A stretch of 64,000 nt of DNA, taken from assembly GCA_018398805.1 (NCBI GenBank), contig JAGFBZ010000728.1:307539-371538 (forward strand). The letters run 5' to 3'. Below the pieces are notes generated by a model. It was not told where the DNA came from, did no database searches, and was given only the letters and a program-made list of their open reading frames with translations. Positions 42,905 through 55,676 of the stretch are shown here, one piece after another; positions within the stretch are counted from its first letter, which is position 1, and every line of letters begins with the position of its first letter. A program made the translations under genes and the position numbers. The DNA comes from Hirundichthys speculiger (taxonomy: Eukaryota > Chordata > Actinopteri > Beloniformes > Exocoetidae).

Positions 42905-44095
42905 CGGTTACATGATGTTTTTTAATTCGGAATTAATTATTCCGAAGTAAATAATTCAGAATTAAACTATTTTCCTTCTAGTTTACATGGAAATAGTAAT
43001 TCTGAATTGAGGTTTACATGGAAAACACGTTTGATCGGCTTTATCCAATTCCGCTTAAGGTCTGGGGGTTGGGAAGGGTTCTGATTGGATGGGGGGGCGG
43101 ACGTCTTTACGTATTTACGTCTACCGGAACAAAACAAGCTTACTCGATTAACAACAACATAGGGGACTACAGTATTAGCATCCTTCATTTAACCTAGCCG
43201 CTACAACTTTGAAAAGCTCACAATTTTTATGTTTCCTGCCATCTGTTCTTTTAATTATTTCCAGTTCCTCCAAGCTATTTATTAAATAAATCGTCTCTGC
43301 TCTTGAACACCGTTTACTGCGTGCTGCCATCTTGAAACTTTGTTTCGAAAACAAGCCCAGCGCGGAATATAAGCGTCATCGCGACAGACGGGCAAGGGAA
43401 CTAGCATGCGCAGAAAGACCAGAATTAATTTAAAGCGGAATGAGTGTATACATGACCGCGGAATTATTCTATTCGGATTTAAAATCAGAATAAACCAGCC
43501 ACTTACTTCGGAATTAAGTTTAATTTGGAATTGAAATTTTCATTCGGAATTAGGTGTTTACATGGTAATTTTTAATCATTTAAAATCGGATTTAATTATA
43601 ATTCTGAATTAAAGAGGAATTAAACTTTTCATGCAAACGCACTGATAGTGAGCGATAGCCCGACTAGTGAACACTTTTTCTGGGTGATTCTTTCCAACGA
43701 ATTCCAAAACTTCATGGAATTTTCCTAAAATGTCAAAGTGATGCCAGGAAGACGCTAGCCGATAGCTAATAGCAGAGCAGCTACAAGTATGTTTACGTTC
43801 TGTAAACTCTGGGAGCTGCGAGTAGCAGCACGTACTGTATTTCTGCCTTTCGTATCCTGAAATTTCTTTCGTAACTAGAGGCAATATTTTCCCGTTGAGA
43901 CATGACCGCGGAATTATTCTATTCTGATTTAAAATCAGAATAAACAAGCCACTTACTTCAGAATTAAGTTTAATTCGGAATGGACATTTTCATTCGGAAT
44001 TAGATGTTTACATGGTAATTTTTAATCATTTTAAATCAGATTTAATTATAATTCTGAATTAAAGAGGAATTAAACTTCCCATGTAAACGCACTAA
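42905..44095. mobile_element. MITE with GTTTACATG ends and 190-bp internal duplication
   Basis: Begins GTTACATGATGTTTTTTAAT and ends CCCATGTAAACGCACT; arms are full of AATTCGGAATTA / TAATTCTGAATT words. The block from ACATGACCGCGGAATTATTC to AAACGCACT occurs twice in direct orientation (43452-43642 and 43902-44094), separated by about 260 bp that include a Tigger-like piece with TTTCGTATCCTGAAATTTC (43847). So the right arm is duplicated. No coding region. Confidence 0.65.
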
Positions 44096-45490
44096 ATTTC
44101 TACTGAGTCCGGGGTTTTAAAAACGCTGCCGTTTGCACACGGTGGAGAATTTAGCAGGAAGGAGGTGGCGTTGCACTGGATTTCATTATAAACAAAAACA
44201 TCAATAAAATGCTAATGCTGATGTGAGTGCACGTGTGAAGCAGAGATGAGATGCATTATTATTCACACACCACAGGATTATTTTTCAAAAAGTGCAGATC
44301 TTGAAGTCTGAATTTTCTGCATATGGAAATTAAACGAGATCTGCTCTTTATTCACACGTTGTATCTTAAACCCATTTTGACTGGAGGGCTGCTGCTCTCT
44401 CCTGAAGGTGAAGTGAAGCTATATTAGGTGGGGGGGGGGGGGGGGGGGGGGGGAGCGGGGTAGATTAGGTGGAGTAATCAAATGCGAGTTAGGATGCAGC
44501 TTGCTCACGTCGTCTTGATTCACTTCTTTTGTGCTCGTGTTGCATTCGGTGAAAAAAGAGCTTATGAAGCTGCTCAAGAATAGAAACATGGGCTGGAGGA
44601 GGGAGGACGGGGAGCTTTCGCATCCCCGGAGACCGCGAGAGATACAGATCTGAATATTAACACACTCAAAGGCCCTATAGAGCTTTAATTATTGATTATC
44701 GAAGAGCTGCCAAAGCCCCGATGTTCTCTGTGAACAATCAGCTGAGGACGAGGGGATCCGTACCCAACCTAGAAATTCAAAAAGGTAAAACCACTCTTGA
44801 AGAGTTTTATGCAGCATCCGGTATTATGAGATTTACAACACTGGAACCATAAAGTAAAACCCCACATAATCCAGAGAGGGAGGCTGTGAGAGACGAGGGA
44901 CTGGCACGTACAACACCAGCACCACTCGTGTCAGTTCTGTTGAAATGAGCATATTCCTCAGAAATGGATTACAGCCTGCAAGGGGATGTGATTAAGCGGC
45001 TGGATTTCAAAGTCGGGGGGGAAATACGGCAACACAATGAGAAATGTGTCTGATGGGTTTCTGAGCTTTAGAGACATCTGTGACAGCGTTTCCCCCTGAC
45101 CCGCTTCTCATTAGTCTGTTGGGTCTGCAGCACGGCGGGATATGGCTAACGGCTAATTTTATCCGTAAGATCGGAGGCTTAGTCTCACACTCTGTAGACC
45201 AGAGCTCAAGGACCGCAACGTAGCTTTGTGGTGACCTCCCCCTTCACCTTCAAGCTACCACGGAGTAGCTACTGCCACGCCGCAGAGTGTAAATCACACA
45301 GCAAAGAAGCTACACGTCTGTCCCTTCATGGCTAACGTGACGAAGGTAAAGTGGCCCGATGATCTCTCTCTCTGCAGAGAAAGAAGAAGAATCATTCAGC
45401 GTGAGAGAAAGGACAAAACAAAACAGCGAGTTGTCTAACAACGGAAATTAGTACCAGTAAAGGTCACTGCTGAAAACGTCTGACACGCAG
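44096..45490. other. Unique sequence with 26-base G-run
   Basis: A poly-G tract spans about 44429-44453. The block 44580-44770, containing AAAGGCCCTATAGAGCTTTA and ATTATTGATTATCGAAGAGC, is repeat-free and homeodomain-site-like in composition; it is a candidate conserved non-coding element. No gene recognised. Confidence 0.35.
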
Positions 45491-45498
45491 GTGCAAAG

Positions 45499-46639
45499 TA
45501 GGGATGTAACGATATGGAAAATTTGATATCTCGATTATAGTGACCAAATTATCACGGTTTACGATAATATCGCGATATTCTTAATTGGTGTACAAATGTC
45601 CAAAAAACACATACATTTAAATAATTTCACAAAATCTTGTGATTTTCTTTCATACTATAACATCAGAAGCCAAAATATTATCAAAATGAAACTTTCACAT
45701 TAAAAGGGCAAACAACTGGCACAGAAAGAGGTTTTATTTTAAATGAACAAAATAAATAACAGGAACAAAGCTTATTTGTCTGGTGCAAATTTAAATAGAC
45801 ACTTTAACAACCGTAGTAGGTCAAAATATGCAAACAGTTATCAGGAACAAAAATTATAGCGCAAGTTCAAATGAAATAAACTTTGGACTTTAAGCTGAAC
45901 CTTAAATACGTATAAATGTGCAAATAAAGAAACAGTTGTTTAGGAGCCAAATATGTTGTTCTGAATTGTAGTTCACTCTGTGTGTCTGTGGGTGTCGCTG
46001 TGTTGTTACCTGAGGGTCAGGTATAAAGGTAGCTGCCTGTTATTGGTTAGCTGTTGGACCCGGAAAGACAAAGGGTTTTTGACCGCTGTGGTGCTAACTG
46101 CCAGCGTTATGGTTGTCGAATCAGTTAATGGAATAAATAAATATTTTAACTGCATCAGAAGAACATCGTTCCGGTCATTTTTCAATCAACACGCAATGAT
46201 AAGGTTTACGAAATGTGAGTTAGCGAAGCGCGTCGACCAGGTTACTCTTGGTCAAACATCTCAGTAGCTTGAAGCATTAGCCTTAGCTTTTATGCTTCTA
46301 CAAATTACAATAAAATGTAAACAAGTGCTCTGCAGACAAGATAAGTGCCCTCCACCAGTCGTCCCTCTGCATTCTTAAAAAAAAAAAATATGCCCAGTCC
46401 TCAGATTTTGTCCTTTTAGTGGGTTGATAAATCACTACTTTCCACCATGCGCACGTTACGATACCGATGTTACAAGCTACATATTCACGCGAGACACAGT
46501 CGCAAGTCGCTCACAGACTTGAATGAGGCTGATATTACATATCTCGGTAATCGACCGCGATATTGATATGAAGTCAAACATAAACGGTAATCTAACGTCT
46601 ACATTTTTTACCGTAATACCGGTAATCGTTACATCCCTA
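45499..46639 (-). mobile_element. hAT derivative, TAGGGATGKAACG family, copy B, perfect target duplication
   Basis: Starts TAGGGATGTAACGATATGG and ends GGTAATCGTTACATCCCTA. Flanks are identical GTGCAAAG at 45491-45498 and 46640-46647. Inverted relative of 24681-25855 with the same interior, including a decayed BED start on the minus strand near 46400-46460. 1,141 bp. Confidence 0.92.
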
Positions 46640-46647
46640 GTGCAAAG

Positions 46648-47797
46648 TTTCAGAATATTATAGGCTGGTCGGGTAAGTTAGGTTCTTCAGGCAGTGCGCG
46701 CGGGCCATCTGTGGCCTCGTCACCCGCCCACAGTTTTCCCGCCAGTGGCTTCCTTAGAAGAAGAGCATGGGGGGGCGAGCTGCACACTGGGGATCACTGC
46801 GAACCTCCACCCCCCCCCCCGTTCTGTCTTTACAAGACACATGACCACGTGAAGTTATTCCAGCGGACCTGGAAAGCGACTTTGCGTTCGCATTATTTGC
46901 ACGAACGCGTATGAGATCAAACCAAAAGCGGCTTCTGGCACACAAGCTTTCAGGGCTGCAGATATACTCACTTCCTGTTGTCCTATTTTCTGTTTTCTCT
47001 GTCCTCCTGTCTTTCTTTCGTCTCCTGCCTGTTACATCCTGCCAAAGCTAATTGCTACACGGGCGCATCCGAGCTCTCCGCGCCCGTCTCATCAAAGAGG
47101 CCCGGGTCCTCCCGGCTCCATTTTGGTGCTAAAACTTCCCTAACAATGTTGAAGAAAAAGTGGGGGGGGGGTTATTTCCCCCGTAGCAGAAACCTCAAAC
47201 TCTCTCAAACAAATAAACAGTAAATCTCCTGAAAAGCATATCTTTACTGTCACGGAGGGAAGGCTTCAATGCTTGATGATAAATGTCGCCGGACAGCCTG
47301 GATAGAATAACGGTGTTATAAAACAGAAGGTCCCGGCCCACAGCTGAGCTGTGCATCAGTATGGTAATGGCCATCTGTTGGAAGTGCAGCAGTGCAGGAA
47401 ACTACTTCTCTTAGTAAGACAAGACAGGATGTGCACGACAAGATGTGCATACAAGCACACGGGTATGACTTCTCTGTAGTCAAGGCGGCATCCCTGTCAT
47501 TTCCTCGCTAGATATGCTGCACAATGCAAGAGTTCGAGGACTTGACGGGAGAGCTTGTGGGCTGCTGCGCAAGAAAATGGTTTCACTTGAACTCGAGTAA
47601 GAATAAGCGAGGTCACAAAAAAACAACAATGGGGGGGGGACTCTGACTCTTCTGGTGAGAAATGTTTGGGATGGAGAGAATCGACCAATCTGTCATGAGG
47701 TCACGGGCAGCTGTCGTAACGGGTTTTCAGAACCTCCTTACGGTTGGTTTCGGACCACCAGACTGTATCTGGTGTCTGTCAGAACCGACCCTGCCAG
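46648..47797. other. Unique sequence
   Basis: Contains short C- and G-runs (46808-46821, 47162-47171, 47632-47638). The blocks 47030-47130 and 47330-47420 are repeat-free. No gene recognised. Confidence 0.35.
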
Positions 47798-47805
47798 GAT
47801 ACAAG

Positions 47806-48954
47806 CAGTGTCGTACCTGAACGCGTTCATTGAACGAAAGTTCACGAACTGGTTCATATTTTGTGCGAACGTGAACTGAGCACGCTCTCTCTTTCCCACC
47901 AGCGGGGGGCGTGAACAAGTTCATCTGGGCAGTTGTGAACGACGCTCTTTTAAAGTTCACGCACGGTCAAAACCGTTCCAGGTTTCCAGCGAACCACATT
48001 TAAAATCCACCACAAACGAGCCTGATATGGATCTGAGGAAATCAATCAAACATGGCAACATGGCTGTCGCTGCTCTCACGCTAATAATTACATCATCAAA
48101 CATTTAAAAAGATCATGAAGGAAGATAAAAGCTACAGTTACCCAGAGCTGGAGAAGCGGTACCAGTTTTCATCTTATAATAAAGACCATTTGGCAGCAAG
48201 TTTTTCCTCATATTTTTAATATTCTGTAGAGCAGTGATTCCCAAAGTGTGGGTCACGGCCCCCTGGTGGGCCGTCGTGGTACTGCAGGTGGGCCATTAAA
48301 ATTAAACAAATGTGTTTTAAATCCTTGATCTTTTTTTAATATGTTTTTAATTACTGTAAAATATTAATGACATGATTTAAAAGATTAAGAAGTAATAAAA
48401 CAAACCAGTTAAGTGTTATTCTACTGTCATCTTAACTTAATATGACAAGTGTCACCTTATTTGTTGACCCCTTACATTAATATCAGATCATGGTTCCTGG
48501 TCTTGTATGTTGATCACAGTTGTGATTAAAGGTTTCGGTGGGCTGTGGAGATTTTTCACATTTCAAATTGGTCCTTGGTATTCTGAAGTTTGGGAACGGC
48601 TGCTGTAGAGAGAAGCTGAAAGGGAAATGACAGTTTTACATTGGCTGTCCCTTCAATGCTAATGTGAACCCTGGTTGGTTAAGGATTCTGAAATGGACAC
48701 ATAATTTTGGACAGATAAACAGATAAAATGAAAAATAATTGCCGTTTGTGTGGGGGTAGTATATGGACAGTGGTAATCATTTTGACAAATAATTGCTCGC
48801 AGCAACATTAAAAAAGAATTTAAAAAAGAATTAAAAATAAACTATTTAGTTCATTTTTTGAAATAGTGAACTGAACTAGTTCATTTTAGTTTCTGTGAAC
48901 TATGAACTGAACTAGTTCGTGTAGAAAGTGAATTGCCCGAACTGGATGACACCC
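47806..48954 (+). mobile_element. hAT derivative, GTTCA-rich ends, with nested hAT MITE
   Basis: Starts CAGTGTCGTACCTGAACGCG; the right end contains CCGAACTGGATGACAC, an imperfect inverted match. Both arms repeat GTGAACTGAACTAGTTCA-type words. The preceding octamer is GATACAAG (47798-47805); a partner is not clear. The interior is split by the MITE at 48232-48603. No transposase. Confidence 0.65.
48232..48603 (+). mobile_element. hAT MITE, CAGTGATTCCCAAAGTG family, nested
   Basis: Starts CAGTGATTCCCAAAGTGTGG and ends TCTGAAGTTTGGGAACGGC-TGC. TGTAGAG lies immediately on both sides (48225-48231, 48604-48610). It interrupts the GTTCA-rich hAT and is therefore younger. Confidence 0.75.
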
Positions 48955-49397
48955 CAGCCCCCCAGGTGCCCCCTCGCCAATGAAAGCTGCACTTCTTCTC
49001 GTCCTTCGTACTTTTTCAGTTGCCTTGTGCTGCTGTTTCTACACCCAAAGAATCCCCTACACAGCCATCATGAGGAGGGGTGGCTGAACAGCTGCTCGGT
49101 TTTAACAAACAGGAAGAAGCCCCATTATGCAAGCATGCTAAACTCGGAGCTTCTTCTCTTAGTCCTTCTTTTTTTAACCTATTGCTGAAAGAAATGGGCA
49201 TATTTAATGCCGAGTCCACGCAACAATTTGCCAAATTCGTAGTCCACAAACTCGGGTTTGAACCCCTGTTTGTGGCCGGAGTGGAAAGAGCACCTATAAA
49301 TGTCCAAACCAGAACAAGAGCAGAAGACGTTTGCGAAGACGGATCCAAAAACGGTTCATGTGCAAGTTCCAAACAAAGTTGTGACGTGAAATGTAAA
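48955..49397. other. Unassigned sequence
   Basis: Open on both strands for about 120-138 codons (49016-49442), but no family signature and simultaneous openness of both strands make a gene unlikely. Confidence 0.3.
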
Positions 49398-49399
49398 TA

Positions 49400-50005
49400 C
49401 AGTGATCCCTTATTTTTTCGGAGCCCCCCCAAGCCTAAATAATGTGTTTAAAATATGTTTAAAAACCCCCAAAAAGTAGCGAGACACTGCAGCGAAACAA
49501 GACAAAGTCTCAACTGTGGTCTTTCTGTTACCTTCACAGCCTCTGGTCTCTGAACCGTAGTAAAGAAACCACTGCTATTGTGCTATTTTTGACTCGTAAT
49601 TAGTGGCTAACACGCTAACAACAACAAAAGAAAAAGTCTGGTTTTCTCTGCATGGAACGAGCACTTTATTCTGGCACTGCAGGAACTTGTAACATCACAC
49701 AGGTTGTATTGTTGGGCTCCTGTCGGTTAACAGAGAATGTAAATCTATACACGCTGGGCTGCTGTTGATGCTCAACTACACTTTTCATCTAACTAACCTG
49801 CCGTCCCACGACACACACACTACATTACCCATAAGGCCACCTTTTTTTAAAGGGGCCAGGCTGGCTCACAACATTTCTTCACTGTGACAGAACGCGCACA
49901 ACATCCTGTGATGTTTGATTTTTTTTATTATATTATATATTTCTGAAAAATCAGCGAATAACTAAAACCGCGGAACTTAAACCGCAAATTGGCGAGGGAT
50001 CACTG
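49400..50005 (-). mobile_element. TA-flanked MITE, copy 2 (full length)
   Basis: Ends CAGTGATCCCTTATTTTTTC and GGCGAGGGATCACTG; TA precedes the left end. Inverted relative of 3328-3756 with about 230 bp more interior. Non-coding. Confidence 0.75.
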
Positions 50006-50025
50006 TCAGAACAAATCTCATCAAG

Positions 50026-50180
50026 GCATATTTTATTCCCAGTAGAACATAAAGAGCATCTCAGAAGTTGAAACTGAGACATTTTATCGTTTCACAGAAA
50101 ATGTTGGAAAAAGTTGGAACAGGATCAACGAAAGGCTGGAAAAGAAACCGGAGCAAATCAAAAACAAACGGAGGAGGGGT
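50026..50180. mobile_element. Fragment of the mariner-like family
   Basis: TTTTATTCCCAGTAGAACAT and AGTTGAAACTGAGACATTTT match 7691 onward, and AAAAAGTTGGAACAGGA with GAGCAAATCA matches the 30015-30065 part of the larger relic on the opposite strand. Confidence 0.55.
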
Positions 50181-51744
50181 TGTACTTTTCAGCCTTTACT
50201 CTTCAGTTAATAAAAGTATAATACTGTTAACTTTAATGTAAACTCAGGACGGTTGACAAACTAGTCCCTATTTTGGTTCAGCTAATAACTTTAGTAATAC
50301 CGCCTCAAAGCACTGGAGTGGAAATTATTGGACAGGATGCCATGAAATGTGAAAACGTGTGCTCACTTTTTAACTTATGGAGGACTCACTGACGTTTTTA
50401 TGAGATGTTTGTTTCAGTCGTTGTATTGCTGTTGGTGGTTCGTGCGTTTTACAAATATATCCTATAAAATAAAACGCACCGACGCATAGCCGAAACAACG
50501 GCATAGCATGCAACAGATGATGAATGAAACTCCTTCGCTTGTTGAGCCTGTAATATATTAATTTTTCTGTTTGCATATTAGTCAACATTTACATGAAAAT
50601 GATTATGCTAATTTATAATTAAATCCTTGAATCTGCAGCTGCATTATCATAAGAATAAGAATAAGGATAAATCAAGTGAGACGAATGTTGAAACTCACAT
50701 TTCATGAAATAGCTTTTTCCCGTTTTGCATTTTAGATCCAGCAAACAACAAAATAACACATCCATGTCTTTAAAATGTCCCGCAAATGTTCTGTGCAATT
50801 TAATCTGCAATGTCACGTGGGAAAGATAACCATGACATCACTTTGTAATAAAGTAATCACACAATTTCCTCCTGTTATCAGTAAGAAAAAGAGCCAAGAC
50901 AGTAGAGATGAACAGCTTCATCGGAGCCGTGGCGTTTTCACTGAGGTCGGTCGTGATTATCAGCTGGAGCGCCGCTTGGTCTGAAATTAACATGTGGATG
51001 TGGACATAGCAGGTGAAACTGAACCGTGTTTGTGCCAGTGGCGATGGACGCGGCGGCAGAGGAAGGACTCCAGCTGCACGGCGTTGAAGCAGGAACGCGC
51101 TCGTTTTCAGGTTAAAATCTTGCCTGTAAAATTTCTGCTCCGACATGTTTTTGTTACGAGAGCTGCAGGTGTTTACTTGAAGATTAAATAAATTCACTGC
51201 ACGGCTCAAATTGTTCACCCCGGCATTTAGTAAACAGTGTTTTACAAATTGCTTCAAACTGCAGCCAAGTGATCTCCATGTTTGCAGTCGAGCAGCTTCT
51301 CCAGTCTGCACCCACATGCTGAGCATTTGAGCGTTGGCCAGGAAGACAGAAGAGAATAATCTAGAGCGACTTCACGTCGTCTGATCCAAAACACTCAAGG
51401 TCAGCTGGAAGCTTCTCACATCTCTCTCTGAAGCCCCCCAGGTGGGATGGATGGGCGCTCACTCTCTTCAACTTTTGAACTGTGAACTCCGCATCAACAA
51501 ATCCTTCTCATCGCTCTTTTGAAACAGCTCGGCAGTTGGCAGAATCTCAGGAGGTTCTGCTTCACCGTGTCATGTTGGATGCAGGGTGCACTGGTGCAGC
51601 AGCAACAGGAGAATTAAAAAAAAAAAAACATCACACACATTCACACGCAAACACACACTGTTGGTGTGAGTCTGAAAAAAGAAGTTGTTACTGGTTTCGT
51701 GATGGTCACATGGTCAGGGTTATATGTTTTCCACAAGGTTACAA
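50181..51744. other. Unique sequence
   Basis: No gene recognised. The minus-strand frame at 50838-51326 (162 codons) has no domain signature and no supporting features. Confidence 0.35.
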
Positions 51745-51750
51745 CTGGGG

Positions 51751-51859
51751 TGTCATCATCATCATCATCATAATCATCATCATCATCATCACATCACATC
51801 ATCAGCATCATCATCAGCATCAGCACATCATAAGCATCATCATCATCATCAGCATCAAT

Positions 51860-51939
<80 letters not shown>

Positions 51940-51949
51940 ATCATCATCA

Positions 51950-52023
<74 letters not shown>

Positions 52024-52024
52024 T

Positions 52025-52076
<52 letters not shown>

Positions 52077-52093
52077 GATCATCATCATCATCC
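51751..52093. repeat. (ATC)n microsatellite
   Basis: About 340 bp of nearly pure ATC/CAT with scattered interruptions (AGC, ATA). Long poly-Ile, poly-His and poly-Met frames are artefacts. Confidence 0.97.
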
Positions 52094-52174
52094 GTTGATG
52101 AATCGACAAACCCTGACCTTCATCTGATGCTGGCTGAGATAAGCTCCAGCCCCCATGACCCTGGTGAAGTGGAT

Positions 52175-54034
52175 GAAGCAGGTGTAGAGAGTGGATGGAT
52201 GGATGATGGAGGGATGGATAATGGATTGATGGTTAGATAATGGATGGTTTGATGGGTGATGGATGGATGGATGATTGATGCACAGATGGATAGATGGATG
52301 GATGGATAGATGGATGAAGGAGGGATGGATAATTGATGAATAATGGGTGGATGGATAGATGGATGATGGGTGGATGATGGAGGGATGGATAGATGATGGA
52401 GGGATGGATAATTGATGGATAACTGGTGGATGGATAGATGGATGATGGATGGATGATGGAGGGATGGATAATTGATGACAGATGGATGGATGGATAATTG
52501 ATGACAGATGGATGGATGGATGGCTGGATGATGGAGGGATGGATAATTGATGGATAACTGGTGGATGATGGATGGATGGATGGATAAAATGATGGATAAA
52601 TGGATGATGGAGGGATGGATTATTGATGGACAGGTGGATGGATGGTTGGTTAATGGATGGTTTGATGGGTGATGGATGGATGGATGATTGATGGATGGAT
52701 GGATGATTGATGGATGGATGGATGGATGATTGATGGACAGATGGTTGGTTGAAGGAATGATGGATGGATGGATAGATGGATGGATGGGGGGATGGATAAT
52801 TGATGGACAGATGGATGGATGGATGGATGGATGGATGTATAATGGATAGTTTGATGGGTGATAGATGAATGATTGATGCACAGATGGATGGATGGATGAT
52901 GGAGGGATGGATAATTGATGGATAATGGATGGATGGAATGATGGATGGATGGATGTATGATGGAGGGATATAATTGATGGACAGATGGATGGATGGATGG
53001 ATGGATGGATGGATGGATAATGGATGGATGGTTGATTAATGGATGGTTTGATGGGTGATGGATGGATGGATGATTGATGGACAGATGGTTGGTTGAAGGA
53101 ATGATGGATGGATGGATAGATGGATGGATGGGGGGATGGATAATTGATGGACAGATGGATGGATGGATGGATGGATGGATGGATGTATAATGGATGGTTT
53201 GATGGGTGATGGATGAATGATTGATGCACAGATGGATGGATGGATGATGGAGGGATGGATAATTGATGGATAATGGATGGATGGAATGATGGATGGATGG
53301 ATGTATGATGGAGGGATATAATTGATGGACAGATGGATGGATGGATGGATGGATAGATGGATAATGAATGGATGGTTGATTAATGGATGGTTTGATGGGT
53401 GATGGGTGGATGGATGATTGATGGACAGATGGTTGGATGTATGGATGTATAGATGGATGGATAATGGATGGATGGTTGGATAATGAATGGATGGTTGGAT
53501 AATGGATGGATGATTAATGGACAGATGGCTGGTTGAAGGAATGATGGATGGATGGATGGATGGATTTATGATTGATGGACAGATGGATGGATGTATGGAT
53601 GTATAGATGGTTGGATAATGAATGGTTGGTTGGTTAATGGATGGTTTGATGGGTGATGGATGGATGAATAATGAATGGATGGTTGATTAATGGATGGTTT
53701 GATGGGTGATGGGTGGATGGATGATTAATGGACAGATGGTTGGATGTATGGATGTATAGATGGATGGATAATGGATGGATGGTTGGATAATGGATGGATG
53801 ATTAATGGACAGATGGCTGGTTGAAGGAATGATGGATGGATGGATGGATTTATGATTGATGGACAGATGGATGGATGTATGGATGTATAGATGGTTGGAT
53901 AATGAATGGTTGGTTGGTTAATGGATGGTTTGATGGGTGATGGATGGATGGATGATTAATGGACAGATGGTTGGTTGAAGGAATGATGGATGGATGGATG
54001 GATGGATGGATGGATGGATGGATGGATGGATGGA
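52175..54034. repeat. (TGGA)n-derived array with higher-order structure
   Basis: About 1.86 kb of TGGA/TGAT-rich repeats. Longer blocks repeat: the segment starting GATGCACAGATGGATGGATG at about 52877 recurs at about 53223, and the segment GGACAGATGGTTGGATGTAT recurs at about 53422 and 53729, so there is a higher-order period of about 300-350 bp. Long minus-strand frames (Ile/His/Pro/Ser-rich) are artefacts. Confidence 0.97.
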
Positions 54035-54689
54035 TAAGACAAATAATCATGATGAATCCTGTCACTGGACATTGAACATTGACACTGTAGTAAAATTAAA
54101 CATGGAAGCAATTAAGAGCGTAATTTTACTTTTATCTCTTTAACTTTAACCAGATGTGACAAAAGTATTTATTTCAACATCCCATTTTATGCAATTTTGT
54201 TCTCTCATCATGTTGATCGAGCACCATAGTTGAGTCATTATTCTGATCGTGTCTCAAAAACTCTTCGGATCTGTTAGATCGTTCAGCCTAAATCCTCTAT
54301 TTCTCTGTGTTCTCTAGTGAGCACCCTGTAAGGCCTCCCCCACTGCTCCCTGCTCCTCAACCAGACAGCTAGATGGCCTGAAACCTGAGTACCTGAGAAA
54401 TAGCAGAGTGTGGGACCTTTAAGTCTCGCTCTAACTGTCTTTTCTGACATTTGCTAACAGGGAGGGGTAATTGATGAGTAGGTTTTTCTTTTTTTCTATT
54501 TTTGATAAATGATACTGGTCTCATGAAATGCCAGTTTTTTGGTTGCAAACAAGAAATGGCCTCATTCAAGTTATTGGTTTCTCTTTTACCATGAGGCTCA
54601 AATCCAAAACGCACCAACAGCAGAAGTGTGGAGTTTAAAGTTTGTGTCGTCAAACTGAGGCTGCTCAAATATTCACGTCTCGTGTTAAA
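54035..54689. other. Unassigned sequence with dispersed repeat fragment
   Basis: 54267-54335 resembles 3908-3965 (GGATCTGTTA and GAGCACCCTG landmarks). No gene recognised. Confidence 0.35.
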
Positions 54690-55676
54690 TAGCTGCTCAG
54701 CAGTTAATAGCAGCAGATTAAGAGAAATAAGGGAAAATAAACAATATCCACAACTGTAAACACAGAAGGAAAAGCTGTACAGTCACCAGAAGAAATAAAT
54801 GAAACATTCAGGAACTTTTACAAGAGCCTTTATTCTTCCCCAAATAAATCAAATTTACAAGATATTTTTACATTTCTAAATGATATTAACCTTCCTCGCT
54901 TTACAGAAGATCAAGTAAAAGAGCCTGAGGAGCCAGTTACCATAACAGAACTCCATAAAGCTCTTAAACTTATGTCTAATAATAAATCACCAGGTCCAGA
55001 CGGCTTCCCTGCTGAATTTTATAAACACTTTTGGAACATCCTAGCTCCAGTATTTATACGACTGCCAGAGGACATCAAGCAAAAATCTCAGCTTCCTACA
55101 GAAATGAATAATGCTTTTATTTCTTTAATGCTAAAACGACCCCACATTTTTATCAAGTTATCATCCACATAATACAGATACAAAAATCATAAGACAATTA
55201 TTAGCACTCCGAATAGAAAAAAATAACTCCACTCATTATCCACTCGGATCAAACAGGTTTCATTAAAGGAAGACAGTCCTGTATTAATCTACGTAAACTA
55301 TTTAACTTATTCATCATGCGTCAGAAACAAACACACCAACAGCAATATTCTCATTGGACGCAGAAAAAGTATTTGACAAGGTTAGCTGGGAATTTCTATT
55401 TCAAACACTTAAAAAATTTGGTTTTGGCGATTCATTAATCCATTGGATAAGAATTCTCTTCAACTCACCTATGGCAACAGTTTCTACAAACGGCATAATG
55501 TCACAGCGTTTCACTTACAAATAATAATAAATAATAATAATACATTTTATTTAGAGGCGCCTTTCACGACACTCGAGGTCACCGTACAAAGATCCATAAA
55601 ATAATTAATAAAAACAAGATAGTTAAAAAATATAAATGCAGTACAAAACAAAACAAAAAATGTAATAGTGAGATTA

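Noticed and set aside
42653..42925. 90-codon frame after a splice-acceptor-like CTCCAG
   Set aside because: No recognisable family, runs into a MITE, and no donor or partner exon could be identified.
3328..50005. Large inverted segmental duplication, suggested by four repeat families present in both halves in opposite orientation
   Set aside because: The order of families is collinear rather than reversed for three of them, the DNA between them is unrelated, and target duplications differ between copies, so these are independent insertions.
50838..51326. 162-codon minus-strand frame
   Set aside because: No domain, no codon pattern or splice context that would support a gene; length is compatible with chance in a long unique block.
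51482..52240. 252-codon poly-Ile frame and overlapping poly-His and poly-Met frames
   Set aside because: Produced by the (ATC)n microsatellite.
52120..53229. 369-codon minus-strand frame rich in HPSIHPSI
   Set aside because: Translation of the (TGGA)n array; not a protein family.
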